A DNA stretch of 64,000 nt from Austropuccinia psidii (lineage: Eukaryota > Basidiomycota > Pucciniomycetes > Pucciniales > Sphaerophragmiaceae), in assembly GCA_023105745.1 (NCBI GenBank), contig JALGQZ010000004.1, positions 37,013,937-37,077,936 on the forward strand, read 5' to 3'. Position numbers and translations under genes: made by a program. Positions 22,002-35,231 of this stretch are shown piece by piece. The notes beneath the pieces are model-generated. The model was not told the origin of the DNA. It worked only from the letters and a program-made list of their open reading frames with translations, and did no database searches. Each line of letters begins with the position of its first letter. Within the stretch, counting starts at the first letter, position 1.

Positions 22002-25000
22002 GATGGGTTCACCTAGCCGCTGTCTTAGAACTCCCAAAGTTTTAAAGAAGCTATCATAAACGTACTTTTCATCTATGCCATATTTGAAATCAATAAATTT
22101 AATTAGCCTGATTAAAAGTCCTTCCAAAAATTGAAGCTTCATTCATTCCTTTTTTAATGAAATTGGGATATCGATCTTCTGATATCAGGAGGAAGAGTTA
22201 TATTAAATAATTATTTCAAATTACTTAGAATCCTTTTGAATAATATGAAGTTTTCTCAATTTAAAAAATTAGTCTTTATTTTAAATTTTGAAAAAAGACT
22301 AGGGCCACAAACAACACCTGGGCCTTCCTAAATTCTCAATTGAAAGTGTTTCTCAAAATAGGAAATTTTGATTTTGAAAGTGCATTTAATTTGATGAACC
22401 CAATAGATTTTCTTTATATTATTAAATTTTTTTCCAATAAATATATACATTCTTCAGTCTTTAGATAATTAATCACAAACTCATTGGTATCTTAATTTTT
22501 ATTCTCTTCTCAGAAATAATATTTCTACGAGATAGTCTGAAAGAAAACAAATCAATATTTAAATTATTAATTTGTAATTCAAAAATAAAGTATTAGAATT
22601 ATTTGAAATTTAATTTCAAGAGAAGTGAAATCATTTTATTGAGACTTTGAAAAATATAAACAAAATCTGATTTAAAGCTTCAAAATTTTACTGAAAAAAC
22701 TTTCAGATAGAAAAGTGCTTGTTTGAAAATTATTGTTATATATTTACACTTTGATACATCTTATGTCTAATATTTATATTAAAAGTAAAAATAAACTTAC
22801 CTGAATTACTAACTTGGGCTTAATTTTCATGTGAAAGATTCTTTCTTTGATCAAAAAGAAATAAAATATAAAATTTTTGAAGAAAAGGGAAAATTTAGTT
22901 TTTTTTTTTAAGAAATTTAAAACAAATACTGGCATAGTAACAAATTTTAAAGAAATATTTGCTTGGAAAATTAAAAAATTAGTAATTTTCAAAAGATTAA
23001 AAAAAATAATGATAAAATAAAATCTTTCAATTATAAAGAAAGATTTATTTTCAAAGATAAAAAACGATTTGTAGTGTTTAAAACAGAAAATAAAAAGTAA
23101 ATTTATCAAATAAATGAAACATCAAAAGATGACATAGATAAGCCTATTTTCTCATTATTGATAAGTACATTTTCAATTTTCATTATTTAGAAATTATATC
23201 TTTCATTATAACACTTTAAAAGAGAATTTTTAATGAAATAAAAAAAATAAAAAAAAATTGTGATATTTTTTGAAGTTTAAATATGTATATAATTGAATTT
23301 TAAAATGAAAACAAGATAAAGTGCAATAATTATAATTTATTCAATTTTTGGATTAAATAAATAATATATAATAATTCCAAGTAATTCATTTTGACTATTC
23401 TTTCTAAATAGGCAATATAAATTGATGAAAAATATAAAAAAAAGTTCTGACTAAAAAAACCTCAATTTATTATTATTTTTGTGGTCAATTTTTTTTTTCA
23501 ATTTTTTTTATAATTTATCTCAAAGCTCAAAAAGCTGTTATTTGGCACTTTGATCTCTCAATTAAATTAAAAGATAAAATAGATTACCATTAATTTAGTT
23601 GATAATTTATTTAAATTTCAATTATTAAGAGAAAAATGAATATAACATTTTTTCAATATTGAATTGAAAATCCAAAAAGAGGACTTACAGTTTCTCTTTC
23701 AACTATTTATTGAATTAGGAAAATCTGTTGAAATTTTTTATTTATAGAGGTAATTTTTTTTTCTTTTTAAGCCTAAAAAAAATTACCCTCAGGTGAAACC
23801 CTCAAATTTAACATTTTCTTTTTGAATTGATGAAATAAAAATTAAAAAAGTGGTTTTTTCAATATTAGAAAACTCCAAAAAAGTTTTAACTGTAAGAAAC
23901 CCAAATTTTTGAAAAATAAAAAATTTACCATTGATTTTTTTACCAAAATTCATCTTTTTAAAGATGATCATAATTTCCAAATATAAATAAAAACTCTGGT
24001 TTTTTAATTTCTCACCCTTGTTTTGAAAAATCAAATAAATTTTTTTATTTTTGTAAATTTAAAAAGTTAATTTTAACTTCAGCTTTCTGTTTTTAATTTA
24101 AAAAAATTGTAAAAAAAAAATGTTTAGTTAAACAATCCAAGTTATCTTGAAATTGTTCTGAAACCTCAAAAAAAGAGCTATCTTTTTCAGTTTGAATATG
24201 TGATTTCATTTCATTAATTTTTTTTTCTTTATTTTAAATGAGAATATAAGATAAAATTTAGAAAGGAATTAATTCTCCTAGTTTTTGATATTTGTTAAAT
24301 GTGAAAAAAGCAATCTCATAATTTAATCAATTAAACTGTGGTTTTCAAAAAATCAATCAAATTTTTACTGAAACATTCCAAAAAAGAATTTTTGTTGTAT
24401 TCTTTTTTGAAAATTAAAAATAGAAATAATAATAATTTTAGTTTTTACTATTGCTTTTAAGCTCAAATTTTTGTCTACATTTTTGTTTTGAAGAATTTAG
24501 TAACTGATGATTGATGGATAAAGCAAGAAATGAAAAATTAAATACAAAAATATTCAAAAAAATTCCTTGGATGAGTATTTTCTTAATTACATAGTTAATC
24601 TTTTACAGTAAATTTGATGGGTTTGCAAAAAAGCGGTTGCAGAAGTTATAGAAAAAGTGCTGCGGTAGAAATGTATTCCTTCTTTTAGTATATGATATAC
24701 TGCTAGGTATTTTCCCACTTCCAAGTCCTGATGACTTGATTCGAAAACTCAAACATCACAATACAGAATGTATATAAAATAGAACAATAACAGGTTAGAA
24801 AAAAGCACTCCAAGATGCACTCTGAAAGAGAAATCGTCAAAAAATCAACTCATATATCAAAGCTGAATTTTTTCTTTCCCCAGGTTCAACATAGAATTAA
24901 TATAACATAGAATAAAAATCCCCTTATATCTGGTAAAATAAAAGTAAAAGTTTAGATATTAAATAAAATTTTTTCTTGAATTGCATCCCTCGATATTCAG

Positions 25001-26525
25001 TCGACAGAAAAACTAAAACAGGATAAAATCATTTTTCTCATAACTGTGTGAAATATATAAAAGGTTTTTTTTAACCTCTTAGTATTATGTTATTGTAAGA
25101 AAATTAATCTTAAAATATCAGTATTAAATATTCTTAAAATGCACCATTTGACTGATAAAAAACAAAATAGAGATAAAATTCAATGATTTTTTTTTCATCA
25201 ATTTTCCAAAATTCTGAATTTGGAAAAAAAAATAATGAATTTCATTTTCAAAAATAATATTTTCAGAGATCAAAGCTCTAAGTAACTATTTTTGGGAAAA
25301 TTTTATTCTTTTAAACCTTACTTTCTGGATACCAAAAAGGGTATTTTCCTAAATTTCGGCTCAATAATTATCACCCTTTTGCATATTTTCTAGGAAATTT
25401 CCCCTTTTTTTAACTGTATTAAATATTTTTCTATATCATTTTATAAATAGTAATCTGGCTCATAGATTTGAATCTCCTAAGAAATATTTCAATATTGGAT
25501 TTGGTATACATTAATCTCCGATATATGGATTCCTATGCATATCTTTAAGCCACGATTCCAATAAATCACTAATATATATATTTAGTCAAGCTTCCTATAA
25601 CAAAGATTTATTTCATAATACGCCAAACACAAAAAATATCAAAAAAGATATATCCTATCTTAATATAATTCAAATAAAATATTATGGAGCTTGCTAATAT
25701 GATTGATTTATCAACATAGAATCAATTATCTTACATATTTCCATAGTTTTTTTACCTCGTTTTTGATAATTTTAATGAATGGGCATGCAAATCTCATTCC
25801 ATAGACCTCATATCAATTCAATATTACTAGTAAACTCCGTATAAATGAGAAATGAAATAAAATAAATGATTAATCAATTTTATTCAGAGCTATATCAAAT
25901 TTTAATCAAGATATATTTTGAAGATATTCCTTCTGTATAGAAAATATGTCTTTAATAAAATACTTTTATCAAACATAATATTAAAAAATAAAGCAATAAC
26001 ACACTAAAAATATTCTTATGGTTCTCACAATTGAATCACAAATGGTAGTATAATACAAATATAAACCAATAAATATGATAATATTTTCTGTTTGAACTAT
26101 ATAAAAAAACATTTTCTTCAAAAAATTAAATTTTAAAAAATATTGAGATTAAAGTTAAAAAAAATCTTATTTATGACTTAGATTTTAATATTCAGAAAAT
26201 TATACTTTATTCTTGCCCTAAAAATTTCAAGAAAATTTTAGTCTACATTCTTTATAAGAAATTTATTTTTGAAAAAAGATAATAATTTAAATTGAAAATC
26301 AGCTCCAAGTTAATATGACTACTATACATGATAAGAATGGAAAATTTCAATGATCTTATACTTCTTCTAAAGTAGGTATTCTCTACAAATTGATAAATAA
26401 ATATGTCTCATAGGATTGAAGTCTTCTTTGATGTAATATATATTCTCATTCTAAATAATAAAATATTTGAATCAGAAACATGATTAATTAATGTTATTAG
26501 TAAATATTTATATATCTTCATAATT
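22002..26525. other. AT-rich desert
   Basis: Very AT-rich sequence dominated by A and T runs, with almost no CpG. The open frames here are short and rich in Lys, Phe and Ile, as expected from composition. No gene, RNA or recognisable repeat was seen. A small patch near 24600-24740 is slightly GC-richer. Confidence 0.6.
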
Positions 26526-26940
26526 ATTTGGATTATATATTAAAACAGCTTTTTCAAATCAATCAAAAATTATTCTTAATACTGACTAATTCACAATTGG
26601 ATCTCAAATCTTATTTATCTACTAAAAGACACAAATTAGTTTACATTTCTGATAAATTGTTTCATTGGAGAATAGAAATTTATAAAGGTTCTGATATTCT
26701 CTTTATCCCAGGTGAGAATTTTAATTAACAATTTTTATGGCTAAAATTTACAAATTCAATTCTGGCCTTGTTTTATCATTGTCTGAAAAAATTATTAAAG
26801 ATTCAGAATATCCATTTTTTGTTCATTTTTCCCTTTCTTTAAGGTTTTAAAAGTAGATATTCCTCACAATTTAAGACTAAACTATCAATCTCCTTGTTTT
26901 TGTTTTCGGCACAATAGTTGGGCTGATACTCTCAAGGTGT
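26526..26940 (+). pseudogene. Possible remnant of an older retroelement (RNase H-like), split by the family-1 insertion
   Basis: The open stretch at 26528-26728 contains LFHWRIEIYKGSDILFIPGE. A frame just before the insertion point reads FRHNSWADTLKVLW. Together these recall the end of Gypsy-type RNase H domains (RW.......I.Y.PG..N..ADxLSR). About 200 bp of frame-shifted sequence separates the two pieces. On the far side of the insertion, near 36890-36960, LWRICV recalls the start of the integrase zinc-finger region. The resemblance is partial and by eye. Confidence 0.35.
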
Positions 26941-26945
26941 TATGG
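26941..26945. repeat. Target-site duplication TATGG (left)
   Basis: TATGG lies immediately left of the LTR at 26946 and is repeated exactly at 36619-36623, right of the other LTR. Five bases is the usual Ty3/Gypsy duplication length. Confidence 0.92.
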
Positions 26946-28381
26946 TGTCAGGTTGAGTCTATGATAAAGGTGTATAATTGTATTTAAAGACTTTAAATAT
27001 GACTGTGACATGGAAAAAATGATAATAAAAAGATTTTTTGATGGCAATAAGGGTTTAAAATGATATAATAAGGGCTTTACTGTAATTATATAGTAGTGGT
27101 GAGCACTGCTGAAAGCCCTGGGTGCAGTCTTACAAGTTGGATGACTATAATAAGAGCTACAATAATTAAATTTAAAGTATAACCTGGTTATTTTCTAAGA
27201 GTATAACTGTTTTTGACAGCTGTACTACATAGGAATTTAAGAGAAGGATGGGGATTCCTTTTCTGGCAGTGAAAAGGCCTCCTTTTATCCTGAAATGGGG
27301 TGAAAAGGCTTCTAGACCTTTGCACATAGAGGAAGTGAAGATTCTTCACTCTCTAGGACAGGCTTGTGGTTTTCAAAAGGCCTGTATAGCCTCTATTGGG
27401 CTCAGATGTGGTTTTGAAACCACATCTGGGCAGTTTTCACCAATACAGGGTAAAAATTTTCATCTGGGGATCACACAGCCTGATTCTGACGTATATGATG
27501 CGTAGATTGCTGTACAGAACCTGTATGGGACCCCAGTATTAAATTGAGTATGAGGTATTGAAATAAAAACAAGCTTCTTTGTCTGTTTGACACCTCATAA
27601 TCATGTTTATGGGATCTTGTCCCATGGTAAGGCTGGATTGGCCAAACTGTGGGATTTTGACCTTAAAACAGCCATAGCTTTGTCAGTGTTTGAGATATCA
27701 AACTCAAAATTGGTTCAGTGTGTAGCCCTGTATGTGTTATACCTAATGGTACCTCATTTAATATGGTTATCATTAAATATGGCAAAGGTATGCCATGTAC
27801 AAGAATTTTGTACATATGCATGTTTTAGGCAAAAAGCTGTATTGGGATTTTTTGCCCTATAGCTTTTGTTCTAGATGAGATATGGGGAAATAAATGGCAC
27901 CATCAGATAGCCCTGATTGTGCTATTTCCAAAAAGACCCCACCTTAGGTATCTCACACTAAAACTGTGGAAGTTATATTAGAGATTAATATTTTATTCAC
28001 CCATATTTGGCCTGAATTTGGCCATAACCTCTGCAATACTGGTGCTAGCTCATTTTGGCTGGGACCATTGGATAGCCCTGACTTAGAGATTAATTTTTGA
28101 CACCCATTTGATTGGGTTAAGCTTCTTACTCTGTCTTTCAGATGAGAGGTAAAAATTAAGGTTTATGCTCAGCAACAACTTTGAGCAGGAATAACTTTGT
28201 TATTCTTTGTCCTATTATGATGAGACTTGTATATTTGGAAAGAGGTGAGTTTCCTCTTTCGTTTGATACCTTTTGATCTAATTTGGCTCAGCTTCATGTT
28301 TTGGTGGTATCTTGGCTTTACCATTGGTTTATGGTATTTGGCTGTCATGCTTGTGCTCTGGTTTTGAGTCACAGGCTGACA
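26946..28381 (-). repeat. 3' LTR of the minus-strand family-1 element (1436 bp)
   Basis: On the plus strand it begins TGTCAGGTTGAGTC and ends GTCACAGGCTGACA, the reverse complement of the LTR at 2897-4320. It keeps the inverted repeat CAGATGTGGTTT/AAACCACATCTG at 27403-27428. Confidence 0.94.
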
Positions 28382-28405
28382 TACCCTCACTCTAAAAAAG
28401 GCTCA

Positions 28406-31400
28406 TCATTTATGAGACTTTTCAGTCCTCCTAGAGGCTCCAAATCTCCTTAAATGGAGGTTCCCATCTGGTATGCCATCTTCTGCCAACCACTTGTCTT
28501 TATCAGCTGTCTGATTCTTGAATCTGACTAAGTACTGTCTCTGATACTTACCATTAAGTCTGATCTTCCTGGCTTTGATGATGTTATTCACTGGTCCAGG
28601 GGAATCCTCCACTTCCACTATTTCTGGTGGTGTGGGGCTCTTCTTCCTGGAGGGGAATTTATCCTCCTCTGTCTGGAAGTATGGCTTGACTAAACTCACT
28701 GGAAAGACTGGGTGTTTCCTGGAAAATTCCTCTGTGAGTTTGACTTCCACTACATTTTTCCCTATCAATTTAATTATAGTTAAGGGCCCTAAAAATGAGT
28801 CTTACGTTTTCTTAGGTCCTTTGAGATTATGAAAGTTCAGTGTAGACACTAACACTTGGTCCCCTTCTTTAAAGTCAGGTTCCATGTGTGATTTTTCCCA
28901 CCTCTGCTTGTTATATTCTTTTTCCTCAACTATGCATTTGGCAGCTGTGTCACAAGCTCTCTTCCACATTTCATGGAAATCCTTGGCTTTGGGTTGGATG
29001 GTCAGAAGATTCTTCTTCAGGTGATCCACAGGCAATAGGGGATTCCACCCTTTCTCTACCAGTGCAGTTGTTTTTCCTGTGGTAGAGTGCTGACTTGTGT
29101 TAGAAGCCAGTTGGACTTCTGGTAGAATGGTAACCTAGTCATGGGTGTAACCTTCATGATCCTTGTCTTCCATGCCATTGGCACAAAATATTCTAAGAAT
29201 GTCCTCCATTGTCTGGATCATCCTTTCAGCTAGTACATCTGTTTGTGGTTGGTAAGCTGTAGAAAAATCAATTTTAGTACCCGGCATGTCATAGAGGTTG
29301 GTTCAAAATTCAGATGTGAACTTTGGGTCCCTATCACTGATGATGATCTTAGGGACTCCACAGGTAGATATGATTTTGTTCCAGAATAGCAGAGCAGTAT
29401 CCATGGCTGTGTCCTATTTGTGACATGGTAGGCACCTCAGGCTCTTTCTGAACCTATCAACTATGATTAAGAAGGCATTGAATTTTTCTTTGCCTCCTGG
29501 GACAAGTCCTGTAACCCAGCTCATGTTGATGGTTTCCCATGGGTATTTGGGTTCTTATATGTGTTGAAGTAACCCATACTTCTTCCCATGTTTTCTATTT
29601 GCCTTCTGGCATCTTTCACAAGTGTTGATGTATTCACCCAGCTCTTGTTCCCATTTGGGACACCAAGCAGTGCTTGCTACCCTTTTGTTGGTCCAGTCTT
29701 CACTCATGTGTCCCATATAGGGGAAGTCATGGCATTCCTGCAGGATCAAAGATATATGGTCTCTGTCTATTATTGTTGGTGCACTAATGTGCCTCTCTCT
29801 ATGGTAGAGAAGGCCATCTATAAGGAAAAATTTATTGTACTTATAGTCCCTCAACCAGGGTTCCTCTAACTGGGACTCCAGTTCTGGGCTCCTGTACTTT
29901 TGTTGAAGGAGTTGCAAAAATATGCCACATTGTTTATGTTTAGCATATTTCTTAATCACTGCATTGAAGAATTCATTATGCAGTTCTGAGGATCTTATTC
30001 CCAATATGGGAGTTTCTGTTCCTTCTGAGTCAGTGTTTCTACTGTCTGGGGTACCACTTCCTGGTGCCTACTCATAAAATCTGGAGTTTTTTTTCCTGTC
30101 TATTTCCATGAAATGGATAGGAATGTTAGCTGCTACTTCAGGGTCATAAGCTGGGTTGCTTTTTACATTATCCAGTGGCCATCTGCTGAGGCCATCTGCA
30201 TTGGTATGACTTTTAACTTCTTGGTATATGATGGTCATATTCCCTCTATACTCCTGGATGGCTATTTGCCATCTCAGCATGTGTCTATTGGTAGTCTTCA
30301 TGTTCAGTAAAGACTTCAAGGCTGTGCAGTCTGTGTAGACTTCAAATACTGCACCCTCCAAATAATAATTGAGTTTCTCTAGAGCCCAGAATAAGCATAG
30401 AAATTCAGTCTGGGTGTCCCCATACTTGGCTTCTGAATCTTTCAGAAGCCTAGAGATGTAACATATTACTCCCTCTCTTGGTTCACCATCTACAATTTGT
30501 CTCTGGTGAAGGGCTGCTCCTAAGCCTTGGCTACATGCTTCATCTATTTATAACTTTAATGGTAGTTCAAAGTCAGGCAAGATGAGCACAGGTGCATTTT
30601 TGAGTTCATATTTGATCCTCTCATATGCATCCCTTCTTTCCTTGGTAATTTCAAAAACTACATCTTTTAAACATAGCTTGTATAAACTACTAGTTATGTG
30701 GGAAATGTTTTTGATGTGGTTTTTATAGTAGCTAGCAAACCCAAGGATAGATTTCATCTCTTTGATGCTTCATGGTACTGGTTTTTGAAGTACTGCTGCT
30801 AATTTGTGCTGGTCAATTGCCAGACTAAGACCTGAGACTTTATTTCCTAGAGCTAGTAGCTCTTGTTGGCCAAAATGGCACTTTTTGAGTTAAATTTTGA
30901 GATTTATGAATGTGCATTTACTTAGCACTCTGTCTATGTATTGCACACGGTCTTCCCATTTCTCTGAGTATATAATGATGTCATCAATATATACTACCAT
31001 CCAGCCTTCCAATATCTCCTCTTGAAATTTGGTTTCCATCATCCTTTGGAAGTGTTCTGGTGCATTCTTGATGCCAAATGGCATCCTGGTGTACTCATAT
31101 ATTCCCATATGACATATGATTCTGAGTAATTTCATGGAGTTTGGTTTAACTCCATTCTGGTGGAAGCCTTTCATACAATCCAATTTGGTTATGTATTTGG
31201 CTTTTGCCAGTTTGTCTAAGGCATGCGGTATTCTGGGTATAGGATACCTGTCAGCTTTGGTGTAGTTATTCAGAGCTCTGAAATCTCCACACAGCCTATA
31301 CTTGCCATAGTTCCAGGTGATCAGGACAGGAGTGGTAATTTCCACTATTTCATTGTGTCCAATCTTTCTGATGACATCCATGTCTGGGAGTTTATTGATA

Positions 31401-32050
31401 TGTTTTTCAATTTCCTTCCTGGCTTCCAGACTTTCTGGGTAAGGAGGTCTCCTGAGCATGGGTGGATAGGGCCTTTCCACATCCAGATATAGTTCTATAT
31501 CATGGCCTCTAATATTTCCTAATGGCTCTTCACCAATGGCAAATGCTGGTCTATTTTTTCTCAGTATTTTCAGTAAACTTAGTTTCTGTTTACTGGTGAG
31601 GGTAGTGCTAAACTGTCCCTCTCTGAATTCATTCAGTAGTTCTTCAAGAGGATCTTGGGCAGATATTTGGTATATATCAAGTAAAAATTTCTTTTCCTTG
31701 TTGGTGCCAATGGTAATGTGCCTGTTTTTACTATTGTAAATATCTATGCCATACATCCTCTGGTAATCTGTTCCCAGCAAAAACCCTTGGATGTGGGCAT
31801 CATCAAGCACAAAAAACTCTGGGTTGAGTCTTATGTTACCTTTCCTTTGGGGTATAATTATTTCTTTGATAATTTTCCCAATGGAAGTCATCTTCCATGA
31901 TGCCCTTTTGAAGTTCTTTGCCTTGTTAGGAAAGAGCTGTTTTTCCCAGTCTGGGAAGGGGTTGTCCAGATAATTTCTGGCCACTATGGAGCAGTGTGCC
32001 CCACTGTCAATGATAAATGGGTGTTGAGCATTGTCAATGCAAACAGTCAT
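28406..32050 (-). pseudogene. Family-1 pol: protease, RT, RNase H, integrase, chromodomain (broken by stops)
   Basis: All pieces lie in one minus-strand frame, which also continues back into gag to about 33100. The segment 30890-32050 is open for 386 codons. It holds the aspartic protease (DSGA near 32006, flap-like LLGTD), the first RT catalytic Asp (KLDCMKGFHQ) and the YIDD box (30980-30991). Downstream pieces are RNase H (30068-30361, [17 protein letters not shown]), the integrase zinc finger (29555-30004, CERC) and the chromodomain-like end (28406-28768, QYLVRFKN). The integrase ISDRD motif survives near 29325-29340. Stops near 30887, 30545 and elsewhere end each piece. In an intact copy this would be one gag-pol polyprotein acting in cytoplasmic particles and then the nucleus. 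The chromodomain probably targets integration to silent chromatin (family knowledge). Confidence 0.92.
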
Positions 32051-32071
32051 TTTTGTGGCTGTCCCATGTAT

Positions 32072-34609
32072 TTATGCCATTCCTTGGGTTGGTGTGACCA
32101 GGAATGTTTGTGCATCTTGTGTGTGTTTGCACAAGTTTTTGTTGGAATTATCTTGTGGCATGCCTGCTTCCAACTGTATGTCTTGGATTTTTAGTGGGGG
32201 TTCCTCTTGGTATTCCACTAGGAATTCTTCTCTTGGGTCTTGGTCATCATCAGATTGTTCTCTGATGGCATCACCCATAGAGTCTGAGTCAGAATCTTCT
32301 GTGGGGGATTCCTCCTCTGGGACTTTCTCAATGGCATAGACTTTTTTCTTTTCCTTTGGACAGTTGCTGGCATAGTGGTCTGTTGAACCACAGTTGTGAC
32401 AAGAATTTTTCTTCTTTGCCACTTCTGCCCCCCTTTCTCTGGGTTTGTCTTCAAAATCCACCCTGAAAGGTTGTTTCTCTTTTAAACCACTGCTTTTATA
32501 TAGGGTTTATTTTCCTATATTAGTTCTTTTCCTTACATCTTGTGAGGTATTTGCAATTTCATCTAAAGTGAAATTGTGGTTGCATCTGCATTTAACTGAA
32601 TGCTCTAGTTCTTCTGAAATTTGTGTCAGGAGTTTGTGATTCCTCATCTGAATGTTCATTTGAGAATAAATGGCTTTAAGTCTTTTAGACTGTCTGAGAC
32701 ACCACTCATATGGATCTTTGTACACAGAGTATTTGTCATTTTCAAATGACATGGTCTTCTGCCATATCCAAGTACCATTGCTGTACTTTTGGATGATTTG
32801 ACTCTTCCACCATGGCCAGTTGCTTCTTCCATGGATTTCTTGCATTTCTGTGTACCATATACTAGCATGTCCTTTAAATTATGTATTAAGTCTAGCAGTA
32901 ATCCAGTATTCTGGTATTCTTGGTACATCAATTAAGAGTCCATCAATATAATCTATCAGTTCCATATGATCATATTCTCCAGTTACAGCGGATTTGGGCC
33001 AGCTTGAGACCTCAGGAAGCTGTTTGAAGGCTTCCTTCTCTGAATAAGACATATTATCTCCATCCTGGCATTGTGATGGAGATCTTGCCTTATACATCAC
33101 ATGGCATCTGGTTTAATATCATCTTGGTGATATGGATTATCCATAACATGGCCTTGTGGCTGGGAACTCATGTTATGGTAGACATTGAACAGTTTTTTTA
33201 TGTCTTGATCCAGACAATCCCTGTCCTTTTTTCTGTGATGTTGTTCTACAAATACTAGATTCAGTCTTTTGTTGGTTTCTTCATAGGCTTTGCTCAATTG
33301 AGCATGTCCTTCTTAAAGGTTTTTAACAATTTTGTCCATGGAGGCTGGTAATATTTTGATCCTCTCATGGCTTGCTTCAAGTTCTGCAAACTGCTTTTGA
33401 GTTTGCTCAGCATATTGGTACATTTGTAACCACAGTGCATCACTGTTGAGGTTACTCTCAGGTGTGAGAACATTATGTTCAATATGAGTGGGGGTAATAT
33501 TTCTATTAATGGGACTACTCATTCTAGATTTATTTATGACTACTTCTGGCTCTTGTGCACTTCTTTCACCAAATCCAACAGCTTCTGGATCATAGGGTCT
33601 TACTCTCTCTTCCTCTGGCTGAAGGTGGTCTTGTTTTTGCCCTTGTATCCTTGTCTTCTCCTGGAAACTTCCTGGAATTGTGAAGAATGTTGACTCTTGG
33701 CCACTGATCTGTTGGTTTCTGAATGGTGTGAAGCCACTGGAGAGCTGATTTGGCCTTCTCCTTGTGAGCCTGAAGTAATCTGAGTATGCCCTGTCTGGGT
33801 CAGCTGTTCTTCTATAGCTTAGATAGTGGCTTTATTCTCCCTTATCCTGTTTTCCCTCACCTCCAGGAGTCTGAACTGCCTGGTAGGATTCCAACCTTTG
33901 GTGATTACCATAAGGTCTCTGAAGTCTATCTCTTTGGGACAAATCTTCTGGCAACTTGCTCCAAGTTCTTCCCAGTGGGATGCCAGGTTGAACCTCTTGT
34001 TGTCCATGCTCCATTAAAATAAATATTTGAGGAGTTGGTTGAGCTGAAGAACTTGATCCATGTCTTTCCAGTCCTCTGGTTTGAGGTTCCTGTTGAATTG
34101 GAAAGTGAATGGCGGGGTAGGTATGATTTCCCTCAGTGTCTTGCCATCCACCACTGTGTCCAAGGTGTCCTCTTCCAGGTCTTCTGGTTCTGCACAAGCC
34201 TTCTATGCCCTCTGGTTGGTTCCTTTGGAAGCCAAGGTTTCTGAGGTGTACAGGTGACATATCAGTGTTTGCAAGCAGTCAAAAACTTTATGTTCTTAGG
34301 GTATTTACCTTTGAATGTGCCTTGTAAAAATTTGTTGTCTGCTGATTTTGGCAATTTACCTTTAGAGGTTACAACTGGGTTAATTATGGTAATCTTCCCT
34401 GTACAAGTGGTTAAGGTTGGTTTACCTTGTATTGAAGCAGAGTTTTGTTGTTTTCTATTCCTCTGAGTGGAAATGGGTGTCCACTTCTTTGCTGTAATCA
34501 GGCCTTCACTGTGCCTCTTTCCTTTTCCCTTGCTGCCCTCTGGTTCTGAGGGTGTCACTGGTGTGTTGGCCTGTGACTGAGTCTCAAGTGTTATGTAGTT
34601 TTCTTCCAC
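32072..34609 (-). pseudogene. Family-1 gag (capsid and nucleocapsid), frameshifted
   Basis: The likely start is near 34609 (MEENYITLETQSQANTPVTP). Protein-like sequence then runs in one frame from about 34260 to 33100 (SSPINRNITPTHIEHNVL, ALWLQMYQYAEQTQKQFAEL) and shifts once near 33100 to the pol frame. There it includes a capsid-like block (IDYIDGLLIDVPRIPEYWIT, WPWWKSQIIQKYSNGTWIWQ). It ends with a CCHC zinc knuckle at 32330-32410 (CHNCGSTDHYASNC, spacing C-X2-C-X4-H-X4-C), followed by an acidic Ser/Glu segment. Gag packages the element RNA. Stops at several points make it non-functional. A second open frame (33819-34007) overlaps it. Confidence 0.85.
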
Positions 34610-35231
34610 TGAATCAAACAGGAAAAGAGGGCTTGATGTCAGTTAAGACTTCTTAAAATGCTGTTTTTCATGTCTAAGAATGGCCTCTGGGCTTGTATGT
34701 TACTACAATGTGCCCTTTTATAATGAAAGTGTAATTGAATTAACAATTTCACGTCAGAAATACAGCTTACAGATATCTGGTACACTGTTTGTATGCCAGT
34801 ATCTTACAGAATAACTTGTAATTAGCAATTATAATCTGATAAAAGTGGTATGTAAGAGGGTGATTGAATTAACAATACACCCAACCACACCTCAACTGTT
34901 GGTTTTACAGTAAGAGGTGTCCTTTTATTAATTAAAAAAAGGACTTTCATTAATGGCTCAAAGTGTTTTTATGTGTAAAACATGCCAAAAATAAGGGTTG
35001 TTGTGGTGATTAAGCTATAATCAACCACGCCACAATTTGATTTAGATAAGATAAATAATAGTGGTATATGACATATACCACTATAAAAATATATATAAGA
35101 TATATATTATATATATTTTATAAAAAATTATGCCTAAAAAAGTAAAACAATTTGTCAGAATAGAGAAAATAAGAGAAAAAACTCACTTATAAGGTCCAAG
35201 AAGTTAAAAAAACACAACCAGGCCCCCAAAA
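34610..35231 (-). other. Leader of the family-1 element between 5' LTR and gag
   Basis: No coding signal. Directly after the 5' LTR the minus strand reads TTTTGGGGGCCTGGTTGTG (35213-35231), the position of the primer binding site. It contains the TGG expected opposite a tRNA CCA end, but I could not name the tRNA. TA-rich DNA follows near 35070-35130. Confidence 0.5.

Noticed and set aside
22774..24034. Phe/Ile/Lys-rich open frames of 80-111 codons on the minus strand
   Set aside because: Composition is exactly what random AT-rich DNA yields, with no motif and no conservation to compare.
27248..27862. Two plus-strand open frames of 85-91 codons
   Set aside because: They fall entirely within a family-1 LTR, which is non-coding in the other copies.
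31223..34466. Plus-strand open frames of 60-102 codons across the family-1 element
   Set aside because: They lie opposite the recognisable gag-pol frame and have no independent similarity.
35213..35231. Assignment of a specific tRNA primer for family 1
   Set aside because: The position and TGG fit a primer binding site, but the sequence did not match a tRNA 3' end I could name with confidence.
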